Part shown: one piece after another, positions 1 through 9,538 of the stretch | Layout: each line of letters opens with the position of its first letter | Numbering within the stretch: the stretch's first letter is position 1 | NCBI GenBank assembly: GCA_001414485.1 | Contig: LLEY01000109.1 | Coordinates: forward strand, 1 to 64,000 | Direction: 5' to 3' | DNA length: 64,000 bases | From: Calycina herbarum | Lineage: Eukaryota > Ascomycota > Leotiomycetes > Helotiales > Pezizellaceae | Program-made: the position numbers and the translations under genes | The notes under the pieces: model-generated | Seen by the model: only the letters and a program-made list of their open reading frames with translations | Told to the model about the DNA's origin: nothing | Databases searched by the model: none

Positions 1-355
1 TTAGTCAGAATACCACGTGACCTCGTGGTTCTGATGTGTCTAGAGCACTCTAGAGCAACGCGTTAAGTTTTGTATATTAATTACATATACTTCCGCATAC
101 GTATTCCGTTTACGGAAGTGGCGTTTTATAGCGTATTCCGCATACGTATATACAAAGAGTCCTTTATACACATGTGTATATAACTAGGTCCTGGGACGTC
201 TACCCAGGACATATACACACATACACAGATATACACATATACACACATACACAGATACATATATACACATACACACACAGATATACACATATATACACAC
301 ATAATATACATCATTGTCTTCTATCTTTTGTCCCTCTTACGTGACCATTTTTACA
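1..355 (+). repeat. Copia-type LTR (copy A), cut by window edge
   Basis: This is the reverse complement of most of LTR copy B (1913-2460). It starts mid-LTR with TTAGTCAGAATACCACGTGA and ends CGTGACCATTTTTACA at 355, a normal LTR 3' end (CA). It lies directly upstream of plus-strand copia coding remnants, so it is the 5' LTR of that fragment. It contains one copy of the palindromic unit that is tandemly repeated in copies B and D, plus a (CA/TA)n microsatellite at about 205-305. Confidence 0.75.
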
Positions 356-1912
356 AGTATAGATACCTATAACTCCTTGTTAAATAATAAGAGTACTATT
401 ATAAGTATAAATAACAAGACTGAAAAGGTATTTACTACTACTTACTCTAGCCCTACTATAATAAATAATAAAACTAAGTTTATACTAGACACAGCTGCTA
501 TAAAACATATAATATATAATAAATAATATTTTATAGACTATAGAGCTAGTAATAAGTTAGTTAAGTAGGGAGAAGCTAAAATTATTAGTATTAAGAGAGT
601 TGGTTCTATTTATATTAGGTTTAAAGATAATAATAATAATAATAAATGTTTTTTACTTAAGAACTGTCTATATATGCTTGAACTAGGATATAACCTAATT
701 ATTCAAAGTGAATTAATAAGTTTATATATTATATTTACCTCTAATAGTTGTTATATTAAAGAAAATAAAACTAATAATCTTATAACAAAAGGAGATAAGA
801 TAAATAACTTATACTACTTAAATATTATATCTCTAGAATATAAAAAAGACTATATAGTACTTAGTACAATTAAGGATAAGACTTATAATATAAATAAGCT
901 AACTTTATATAAGAGACTAGGACATATTAGTCTATAAGTATTAAATAAGATTATTAATACTATAAAAGGTTATAATAATATCATCTCTAGTAAAGAGATA
1001 GATAATAGTATTATTAACTGTGAGATATGTCTTTAAGTTAAGTTTACTAATAAGATTAATAGGTTAATAAGTAGTAGAGAGTTTACTCTACGAGAAAAGG
1101 TTAGTAGCGACCTATATAGGCCTATTAAGCCTATTACTTATAATAACTATAAGTACTTTATAACCTTCCTATATAAATACTCTAGATTCTTAGAAGTTAA
1201 ACTACTTAAAACTAAGAGCGAGGCCTTTAATGCCTTTAAAGAGTTTAAAAATAGAAAAGAGAATAATATAAATAATAAGCGTATAAGAATATATAGTATA
1301 GACAATAATATAGAATTTATTAATAATAAATTAAACATCTACTTAAAAGAACATAGAATAATATATTAATTATCTCCTGTCTATACTCCTGAATTAAATA
1401 GACTAGTAGAAATAATAAATAGAACTATACTTAATAAAGTTAGATATCTATTATATAACGCTAATTTACTATTTATATTTTAGAGAGAAGCTGTATTAAC
1501 AGCTACTTATTTATATAATAGAACTCCTTACTCTAAACTAGAGTATAAGACACCGTATAAACTTACATATAAGCAAAAGCCTTATATAGGTAATATAAAA
1601 ACCTTTGGCTCTATAGCTTATTATAAGAATAAGTATACTAGTCTAAAAAACTAGACGAAAAGGCTAATAAAGCTATACTACTAGGCTTTAATAAAAACTT
1701 AAATGAAGTATATAATATTATACTTAAAAGACCTATATAGGTTAGAGATATATATATTATAGAAAATAAGTTTTTAGATACTAAATATAGCCTAGATAAT
1801 ATACCTGATTATACTGATACTAGCCTCTTAGAGGACTATAAAAACACTAAACTCGATAAGTTAGATGTAAATAATACTAGATCTAATATTCTATAGGAAT
1901 TAGATATAAATA
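356..1912 (+). mobile_element. Decayed Ty1/copia pol fragment (protease to integrase)
   Basis: This is a RIP-degraded piece of a copia polyprotein. It opens directly after the LTR in the protease region (FILDTAA, the aspartic protease D-T/S-A/G signature, near 475-500), so gag is missing. Next come the GAG-pre-integrase motif RLGHIS (near 920), a C-x-x-C zinc remnant (CEICL, near 1025), and integrase signatures including TPELNRLVE and NRT (near 1385-1430). The reading frame is broken by many TAG/TAA codons, several where tryptophan or glutamine is expected. Reverse transcriptase and RNase H are absent: the fragment stops where the neighbouring minus-strand element begins. It is not functional. 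Confidence 0.8.
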
Positions 1913-2460
1913 TATTAAAATGGTCACGCAAGAGGACAGAAGGCAGAAGGCAGAAGTCAAGGGTATAAATATATATATGTATATGTATATGTATATGTAT
2001 ATATGTATGTGTGTGTTTGTATGTTTTTCCTAGGTAGACGTCCTAGGACCTAGTTATATATACATGTGTACAAAGGACTCTTTTGTATATACGTATGCGG
2101 AATACGTATACAGTGTACAAAGGCCTCTTTGTATATACGTATTCGGAATACGTATACGGTGTACAAAGGACTCTTTGTATATACGCATTCGGAATACGTA
2201 TGCGGTGTACAAAGGACTCTTTGTATGTACGTATGCGGAATACGCTATAAAACGCCACTTCCGTAAACGGAATACGTATACGGAAGTATATGTAATTAAT
2301 ATACAAAACTTAACACGTTGCTCTAGAGTGCTCTAGACGCATCAGAACCGCGAGGTCACGTGGTATTCTGACTAAGCTTAACTTTTAGGTCTATATACAC
2401 TTAAGCACTTATGTCTAAGTATACTAGATACTAATATATTATTATAAATATATTATTATA
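1913..2460 (-). repeat. Copia LTR copy B with 4-unit palindromic minisatellite
   Basis: This LTR shares both ends with copy D (7005-7627): it starts TATTAAAATGGTCACG (TG changed to TA) and ends ATATTATTATA. The middle (2067-2244) holds four tandem units of about 46 bp. Each unit has two inverted repeats, TACAAAG/CTTTGTA and TACGTATTC/GAATACGTA. The inner end has the conserved block CTCTAGAGTGCTCTAGAC and GGTCACGTGGTATTCTGAC. Confidence 0.75.
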
Positions 2461-5170
2461 ACTACCCATCTTACCTTATACTTAATTATATTATTATTAA
2501 GGTCTGTCTTTATTTTATATACCTATTTTCCCTTTAGAGGGGTTCTATTATTAGGTAAGTCTACTAGATCCTAAGTTTTCTGGGATTCTAGTTTATTTAC
2601 TTCTAATTCTATAGCTTTAATCTATTCTATACTATTAGTTTTAGATATAGCTTCTTTATAGCTAGTGGGCTTATTATTTATATATACTATGTCTAGCTTA
2701 TTTACATCTAGCGTGTCGAGCTTAGTGTTTTTAATATTAGTATTGTTATAGTCTTCTAAGAGGTTAGTATCTATATTAGATGTATTATTATCTAAGTTAT
2801 ACTTAGTGTCTAAAAACTTATTTTTAATTATATATATATCTCTAACTTATAGAGGTTTTTTAAGTATAATATTATATACTTTATATAAGTTTTTATTAAA
2901 GCCTAGTAGTATAGCCTTATTCACCTTTTCATCTAGTTTCTTCAAACTAGTATACTTATTCTTATAATAAGCTATAGAGCCAAAGGTTTTTATATTACCT
3001 ATATAAGGCTCTTGCTTATATTTAAGTTCATACGGTGTCTTATACTCTAGTTTAGAGTAAGGAGTTCTATTATATAGATAAGGAGCTGTTAGTACAGCTT
3101 CCCCTTAGAATATAAATAGTAAATTAGCGTTATATAATAGATATCTAACCTTATTAATTATAGTTCTATTTATTATTTCTACTAGTCTGTTTAATTCCGG
3201 TATATAGACAGGGGATAATTAGTATATTATTCTATATTCTTTTAAGTAGATATTAAATTTATTATTAATAAATTCTATACCGTTATTAGTACTATATATT
3301 CTTATACGCTTATTATTTATATTATTCTCTTTTCTATTTTTAAACTCTTTAAAGGCATCAAAGGCCTCGCTCTTAGTCTTAAGTAATTTAACTTCTAAGA
3401 ATCTAGAGTATTTATATAGGAAGGTTATAAAGTACTTATAGTTATTATAAGTTATAGGCTTAATAGGACTGTATAGGTCGCTACTAACCTTTTCTAGTAG
3501 AGTAAACTCTCTACTGCTTATTAATCTATTAATCTTATTAGTAAATTTACCTTAGAGACATACCTTGTAGTTAATAATACTATTATCTATCTCTTTATTA
3601 GAGATTAAATTATTATAACCTTTTGTAGTATTAATAATTTTATTTAATACTTGTAGACTAATATGTCCTAGTCTCCTATGTAAAGTTAGCTTATTTATTA
3701 TATTATAAGTTTTATTTTTATTCTTAATAGTATTAAGTATTATATAGTTATTATCTTTATTATATCTTAGAGATATAATATCTAGGTAGTATAAGTTATT
3801 TATCTTATATCCCTTAGTTATAAGGTTATTTATTTTATTATTTTTAATATAATAATTATTAGAGGTAAATATAGTATATGAGTTTATTAGTTTACTTTGA
3901 CTAATTAGATTATACCCTAGTTTAGGCATATATAAACAGTTCTTAAGTAAAAAGCATTTATTATTATTATCTCTAAACCTAATATAAATAGAACTAACTC
4001 TTTTAATACTAATAGTCCTAGCTTCTCCCTACTTAACTAACTTATTACTAGCTCTATAGTCTATAAAATATTCTTTATTAGATATTATATGTTTAGTAGC
4101 AGCTGTGTCTAGTATAAATTTAGTTTTATTATCTATTATAGTAGGGCTAGAGTAAGTAGTAAATACCTTTTTAATCTTGTTATTTATACTTATAATAGTA
4201 CTTTTGTTATTTAATAAGGAGTTATAGGTATCTATACTCTTATTAGCAGAGTTATTTAGATTCTTAGTATTATTTACCTTAAAGTCTAGATTGTCTAGAC
4301 TAATATTATTATTATCTTTATTATTAATATTATTATAGTTAAGATTTATAAATATAATATCGATATTATTATCTCTTATCTCTTGAGAACTCTTCTCTTC
4401 TCTTATATTCTCCTTAGAGCTAGACCTAAGTGTTCCCCTTTTAAACTTAAAGTGTTTAGGAGCTTTCTAAGAGTGTAGATAATAACACCTCTTTATAAGG
4501 TATATAGTTTATTTATAATAGTTATAATATATACCTTTTATAACCTTATAAGCCTTCTTTCCCTTATAGCTCTTTTTATAAGGAGTAGAGCTTATAAAAG
4601 CTTCTTCTTCTTTAGACTCTTATTATTTAGATTCATCTATAAGATTAGAGAATAGATTCTCTATAGTATAAGAGTCTATGTTATTTCTAAGAGATTACGT
4701 TATATTAGATATAATGTTTTTATAGTCCTTGCTTAGGTTATTAAGTACCTAAGCTATAACTACTTGTCGAGGGAGTTCTATACTCTTAGCTTTAAGTTGA
4801 TTACTAAGGTATTTAACCTTATTTAGATATTCTTCTATAGAAGAGTATTTATCTAAAGAGGTATTAAAGAATTCTCTATAAAGTAGGAATTCTAATAAGA
4901 ATCCTTTAAGGCTATATAGGTTCTTAAGTATATCCTAAGCATCTTTAGTATTAAGTTTATCTTAGATTTATAGAAGAGGCCTATCCTCTATAAGTAATTG
5001 TATATTACTTAATACTTTAAGATCTTATTCGTCTTCGATCGACGACATAATATACTCAAGTTGTCCTTCCTTAGTAAGGAAGGCCTTAGTACGTATTACC
5101 TAGACCTTATAGTTAAGAGAGCCTTTAAGCTTTTGTATTATGATTTTGTCGTAGGTCAGCATTACTACTA

Positions 5171-5594
5171 TGTTAAAATAGTCACGTAAGAGGGATAAAA
5201 GATAGAAGATAAGGATATATATTATATATATATATATGTGTATATATCAGGGCCTAGTTATATAGACATATGTATAAAGGATTCCGAATGCGGATATATC
5301 AAGTGATGTCCGGATGTAGAAGTGATGTCCGGATGTAGAAGTGATGTCCGGATGTAGAAGTGATGTCCGGATGTGGAAGTAGTCTTAGAACAAAGAAGAA
5401 CAAAGAGAATAATATCCGAAAATAACACGTTAATCTAGAGCGTTCTAGACGCGTCGGAAATCAGTAGCTGCTTAGTTATCCTAACTAGGCTTAACTTTTT
5501 AGGTCTATATATACTCTAGCACGCGAATCTAAGTGTACCAGATACTAAGATAAAATTATATCTTAATCTCTTATATCTATACTTTTATTCTATA
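5171..5594 (-). repeat. Copia LTR copy C with 19-bp tandem repeat
   Basis: The LTR starts TGTTAAAATAGTCACG, an intact TG terminus and the best preserved of the set. In place of the 46-bp palindromic array it has four 19-bp units, AAGTGATGTCCGGATGTAG, at 5301-5376 (the last with one change). The right end is placed by similarity to copy D (shared TTAATCTCTTATAT block), so 5594 is approximate. It is the 5' LTR of the minus-strand element. Confidence 0.65.
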
Positions 5595-5880
5595 AAACAC
5601 TTAGATATTATATATCCTCTCTTATTATAGTAAGTATAGGTAGGAATCTTATTTCCTTTGTTTATAGCTTTATTCGCTTTCTTAGCTTTATTAGCTTCTA
5701 AATTATTACTAGATTCTATTCTAGCTTCTTCTAATATAAGTTTAGCTATAAGTATATCTATATTAATTTTTAATAAATCTTTTCCTAGTTCTTCGTACTT
5801 CCTAGATATAAATCCTTCGAAGTTACTATTAAGCCTCTTAAATATAATCCAAGCTATATAGCTTCTAGGTATAGGATATT
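5595..5880 (-). mobile_element. Copia gag fragment with decayed zinc knuckle
   Basis: One minus-strand frame is open for about 90 codons and reads like a copia Gag C-terminus: a helical Lys/Glu/Asn-rich stretch followed by T-Y-x-Y-Y-N-K-R-G-Y-x(4)-C. This matches the CCHC knuckle C-x-Y-C-x-K-x-G-H-x(4)-C with Cys and His changed to Tyr, as C-to-T/G-to-A mutation would do. No LTR is attached, so it is a leftover of another insertion. Confidence 0.55.
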
Positions 5881-5988
5881 TTAGATCTTTAAGATATAGA
5901 GCTGTAATCGATAATTATATTCAGATATTAACTAATTAGGTCAAAGCTAGATTCTCTCTATATATAGCTACTATATATACCTATCTAG

Positions 5989-6353
5989 TATTAGTATATA
6001 ATAAACACTTACGCTAGTACTAGTTAAGTACTTATACTAGTACTAAATAGGTCTAGTCGTCTGAATATCTCAGACGTAGCTCGGATATATAAAGATCCGA
6101 TTTAGAACACGGTATTAGGTCTATTCGGTTCGGCTGTCTAAGGACCCGGTTATAGATTAGAAACACGGCACTGTAAATATCCGTTCGGCTATATAAGAAT
6201 CCGGTTATAGAATTAGAAACACGGTATTACGTGTATCCGGTTATAAAAGCAGCTATAGTCTAAAGGAGTATTTAGAATTACATTTGTATATAGATATCTC
6301 CATAGTTTAGTCTTTCTTTTCTTAAGTTAATTAATTATCGTTATACCTATTAC
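5989..6353 (+). repeat. Second LTR family, left copy
   Basis: About 365 bp, matching 8355-8723 in inverse orientation. It begins TATTAGTATATAATAA (TG to TA) and holds a TATA-like box followed by AAGATCCG (near 6090-6105). The similarity ends at CTATTAC. The sequence is unrelated to the copia LTRs. Nothing recognisable as coding follows it. Confidence 0.6.
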
Positions 6354-7004
6354 TCTTTAAATCAGTTAATAGTATTAATAGATATAATAGACTTAATAGC
6401 GCCTAAAGCTTTTTAGCTATTTCTAGTATAATCAGAGTTACGTTCTTCCTATTTAACTCTTTATAGTATAAGTCTTTATCAGGTCTAGTAACAGATAAGT
6501 CTATATAAGATATAAAACCGTTAATCTCTAGAAAGAGTTTAGCTTCTCTATACTACTCTATATAGTTGGTTTTACTAACTAACTTCTCGCTCTTAAAAGA
6601 ACTAAAAGATAAAAGGACGTGTTCTTAGTAAAAATAATACTAGATACGACATAAGAATATATATAGTTACGTAATACTAAGAGGATCAGTTAAAATCAAG
6701 AATATTTTAATATTCTAGAACTAGCTAGACTAGTATAGCGTAATAATCTAAAGAGTGACGCAATATAGTAAAAACCTATATAATACTAGAGTAATATAAG
6801 TAAAAAAAAATAATCTGATATAAAAAACTTATAAATCAACCAGTTATAGGTTCTGGTATAAAAAGCTTATAAATCAAGTAGTTGTCTAGTTATATGATTA
6901 AGAGGAAGCTTATTATAAGCGTTATCAAATATAGCTAGCTGAACAGAGTAAATAAGATCTTCGAACTAGGATTCTCGTAGAACAGCTGTTGTTGCTAGGC
7001 GTTT
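6354..7004. other. AT-rich repeat-derived sequence, unassigned
   Basis: This lies between the left second-family LTR and the solo copia LTR. It is strongly AT-rich and stop-dense in all frames, with no motif I can name. It probably continues across the solo LTR at 7633, since the perfect 5-bp duplication shows the LTR was inserted here. Confidence 0.4.
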
Positions 7005-7627
7005 TGTAAAAATGGTCACGTAAGAGGGACAAAAGATAGAAGACAAGGATGTATATTATGTGTGTATGTATGTGTATATCTATGTATGTGTGTGTATGTG
7101 TGTATCTGTGTATGTGTGTGTATGTGTGTATCTGTGTGTGTGTGTGTATGTGTGTATCTGTGTGTGTATATATATGTCCTAGGTAGACGTCCCAGGACCT
7201 AGTTATATACACGTGTGTACAAAGGACTCTTTTGTATATACGTATGCGGAATACGCATACAGTGTAAAAAGGCCTCTTTATATATACGCATTCGGAATAC
7301 GTATGCGGTGTACAAAGGACTCTTTGTATATACGTATTCGGAATACGCTACAAAACGCCACTTCCGTAAACGGAATACGCATGCGGAAGTATATATAATT
7401 AATATACAAAACTTAACGCGTTGCTCTAGAGTGCTCTAGACACATCAGAACCGCTAGGTCACGTGGTATTCTGACTAAGCTTAACCTTTAGGTCTATATA
7501 CACTTAAGCACGTATGTCTAAGTATACTAGATACTAATATATAAATTATTTATAATAAAGTATTTTCTTTAGGTATTAATTACACTTAATCTCTTATATT
7601 TATACTATTTATTTATATATTATTATA
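7005..7627 (-). mobile_element. Solo copia LTR (copy D) with CGTTT target duplication
   Basis: A full-length LTR of 623 bp from TGTAAAAATGGTCACG to ATATTATTATA with no internal region. It is bracketed by CGTTT at 7000-7004 and 7628-7632. That is the footprint of an integrated element reduced to one LTR by recombination between its LTRs. It contains a long (TG/TA)n tract (about 7050-7175) and three palindromic 46-bp units (7216-7348). Confidence 0.75.
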
Positions 7628-7632
7628 CGTTT

Positions 7633-8354
7633 AAACACACTAGTAAGACGGTCTGTTTTAATAGTACTTAGTACAGGGCTGTCTAGTAGACTAGTATAGC
7701 CGATGTCTGCTCCGACTATAGAACTAATACAACGCTTATTAATAAGATTCTAAGAGAGAAAATTACTAACCGAGTTTACTAAAGTGATACTAAGCTAAGG
7801 AACAGATATATTAGGTTAATCGTCGAGGTTTCCTTAGTTCTAAGATATCTTAATAATATAGTAGCCGTCGGGTAAAGCTCAGAGCCTAAGGTATATACTA
7901 ACGATTGTTTTATAGTCTTGCCTTCTGATTATAAGTATAGCTTAGGTTTTTAATAAGATTATCTACTGATAAATACATAAGTTAAAACAACGTAATAACA
8001 CGTAGTATAGTAAGATATACTAACCTTGATTCTTAGTTATCTAACTATAAGAAGTAAATAGATAAGAACTAGTAATCCTATAAGGCGTACTTAACTCTTA
8101 TAAGATACTAGACTAATATAGGCGCTTAGTAATACACCAGGGCGTAGTATACAGGGTAAGTAGACTAGTAATATCTAGAGAAAGATACCTTAAAAGGAAC
8201 TCTTAACGATGTAGAATCAGAAGTAATTAACGTGTTTACGTAAGAGGATATCTAACGCGAAATTAACACCAGGTCACGTAAAACAAAGTTGTATAGACAG
8301 GAACTTTACAAGGCTTATAACCTATTAATAGGTCAAAGTTTAAGAGTAGATCAC
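7633..8354. other. AT-rich repeat-derived sequence, unassigned
   Basis: This is stop-dense in all six frames. By position it could be the internal region of the element whose LTR lies at 8355-8723, read on the minus strand, but no gag or pol motif survives that I can identify. Confidence 0.35.
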
Positions 8355-8723
8355 GTAATAGATATAATAATAATTAATTAACTTAAGGAAAGAAAGACTA
8401 AACTATAGAGATATCTCTACTCTATCTATATACAAGTATAATTCCAAATACTGCTTTAGACTATAGCTGCTTTATAACCAGATATACGTAATACCGTTCT
8501 TCTATAACCGGATTCTTATATAGCTGAACAGATATATACAATGCCGTGTTTATAATCTATAACTAGTTCCTTAGACAGCCGAACTAGATAGATCTAATAT
8601 CGTATACTGAATCGGATCTTTATATATCTAAACTACGTCTAGGGTATTTAAATAACTAGACTTATTTAGTACTAGTATAAGTACTTAACTAGTACTAGCG
8701 TAAGTGCTTATTATATACTAATA
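8355..8723 (-). repeat. Second LTR family, right copy (inverted)
   Basis: This is the reverse complement of 5989-6353 with scattered, mainly transition-type differences. The sequences directly outside the two copies (TCTAG on the left, ATAAG on the right) do not match, so the pair looks like two separate insertions rather than the ends of one element. Confidence 0.55.
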
Positions 8724-9538
8724 ATAAGATATAAGTTATTTATTTTAACTTAGTAGGAAACTAGTTAGAGTTAGTATAAAGCTTAACTTTAAGATTAATA
8801 ATATATAATCGTAGCTTAGTAGCGGATTAGCAGATACTACTTAGCTAGGTTAGTATAGGAGGCGGATTAGATAAGTAGAGTAGAGAGGTTTTAGTAAATC
8901 TGAAGTTATTTGATTTAGTTTTATAACTCCTTGATTTAAGGGTTACTTATAGGAATAGGAGCAGCTTAGAGGTACTAAAGGCGTTAGATCTTATTATTAA
9001 GAGTTATAATACGGTTATTAAACTTAGCGGCTTATTAGTTATACTCGTTAGCGCCTCGTAGAGTATCTACTTTAATAGATTATTAAGCTTACTTAGCGAT
9101 ATACTATACTTGCTTTGTAGTGTATTTGTCGATAGTAGTCTAGTTATAGAGCGAGAGTAAGTCTCGTAAGCCTTACTAGAAGGTGTCGTCGTTTTTAGTA
9201 ATGAAAGTTCTAAGCGTACTATTATCAATAGTAACTTAGAGTTCTTAGACAGTGAATTCGGGTATGATAAACTCGGGGCAAGAGCAATAGATAATAGCGG
9301 GGGCAAAGGTATTTTAAGAGCTATAGGTATAGCGACGATGTATATGTTATATAAGTGAAAAGACAGCGAATAATATATTATAGTAGGGATTAAAGAATAG
9401 ATTGTTCGCAAGGAAGGAAGAGAGAGGCTCTTCGTACTCCTTGGCTATTTATATGTCTACGGAAGGATACATCCGCAATCTCGCGTAATCTCGCTTAGCG
9501 AGCCACTTAAGCGAGCCTATTCACTAAATCAAAAACTC
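8724..9538. other. Edge of AT-rich island
   Basis: The AT-rich, repeat-derived sequence continues to about 9420. One minus-strand frame (9067-9411) is open, but it is Ser/Leu/Ile-rich and I recognise no family in it. Base composition shifts sharply to normal gene-space GC near 9420-9440, just before the 3' end of the next gene. Confidence 0.45.

Larger units (their letters stand above)
1913..5594 (-). mobile_element. RIP-degraded, RT-less Ty1/copia element with two LTRs
   Basis: The element reads on the minus strand: 5' LTR 5171-5594, internal 2461-5170, 3' LTR 1913-2460. Gag begins with ATG at 5162, and its early tryptophan is a TAG stop. Protease (near 4080-4130), GAG-pre-integrase (RLGHIS near 3660) and integrase (PELNRLVE near 3190) follow. 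Only the very start of RT is present (V-Y-K-x-K ... Y-K-V-R near 2460-2530) before the 3' LTR, so most of RT and all RNase H are missing. The flanks read AAATA (1908-1912) and AAACA (after 5594): a 5-bp target duplication with one C-to-T difference of the RIP type. It is non-autonomous and dead. Confidence 0.75.

Noticed and set aside
2064..2336. Overlapping open frames on both strands encoding Tyr/Arg/Lys-rich peptides
   Set aside because: They are produced by the palindromic 46-bp repeat inside the LTR, which is open in several frames at once; the same happens in LTR D.
1..2375. Reading 1-2375 as a DNA transposon with terminal inverted repeats (both ends TTAGTCAG...)
   Set aside because: The repeats continue past these points as copia LTRs in element-consistent orientation, and the enclosed coding remnant is copia integrase, not a DNA transposase.
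5301..5376. CRISPR-like array
   Set aside because: The 19-bp units are directly adjacent with no unique spacers, inside an LTR of a eukaryote.
5658..5861. Plus-strand hydrophobic Leu/Ser/Ile ORF resembling a membrane protein
   Set aside because: The opposite strand reads as copia Gag with a decayed zinc knuckle; the hydrophobic ORF is its antisense shadow.
6925..7212. Open frame with long Thr-His runs
   Set aside because: It is translation of the (TG/TA)n microsatellite in the solo LTR.
9067..9411. Minus-strand 114-codon ORF in the AT-rich island
   Set aside because: Low-complexity Ser/Leu/Ile composition, no motif, and it sits in repeat-derived sequence.
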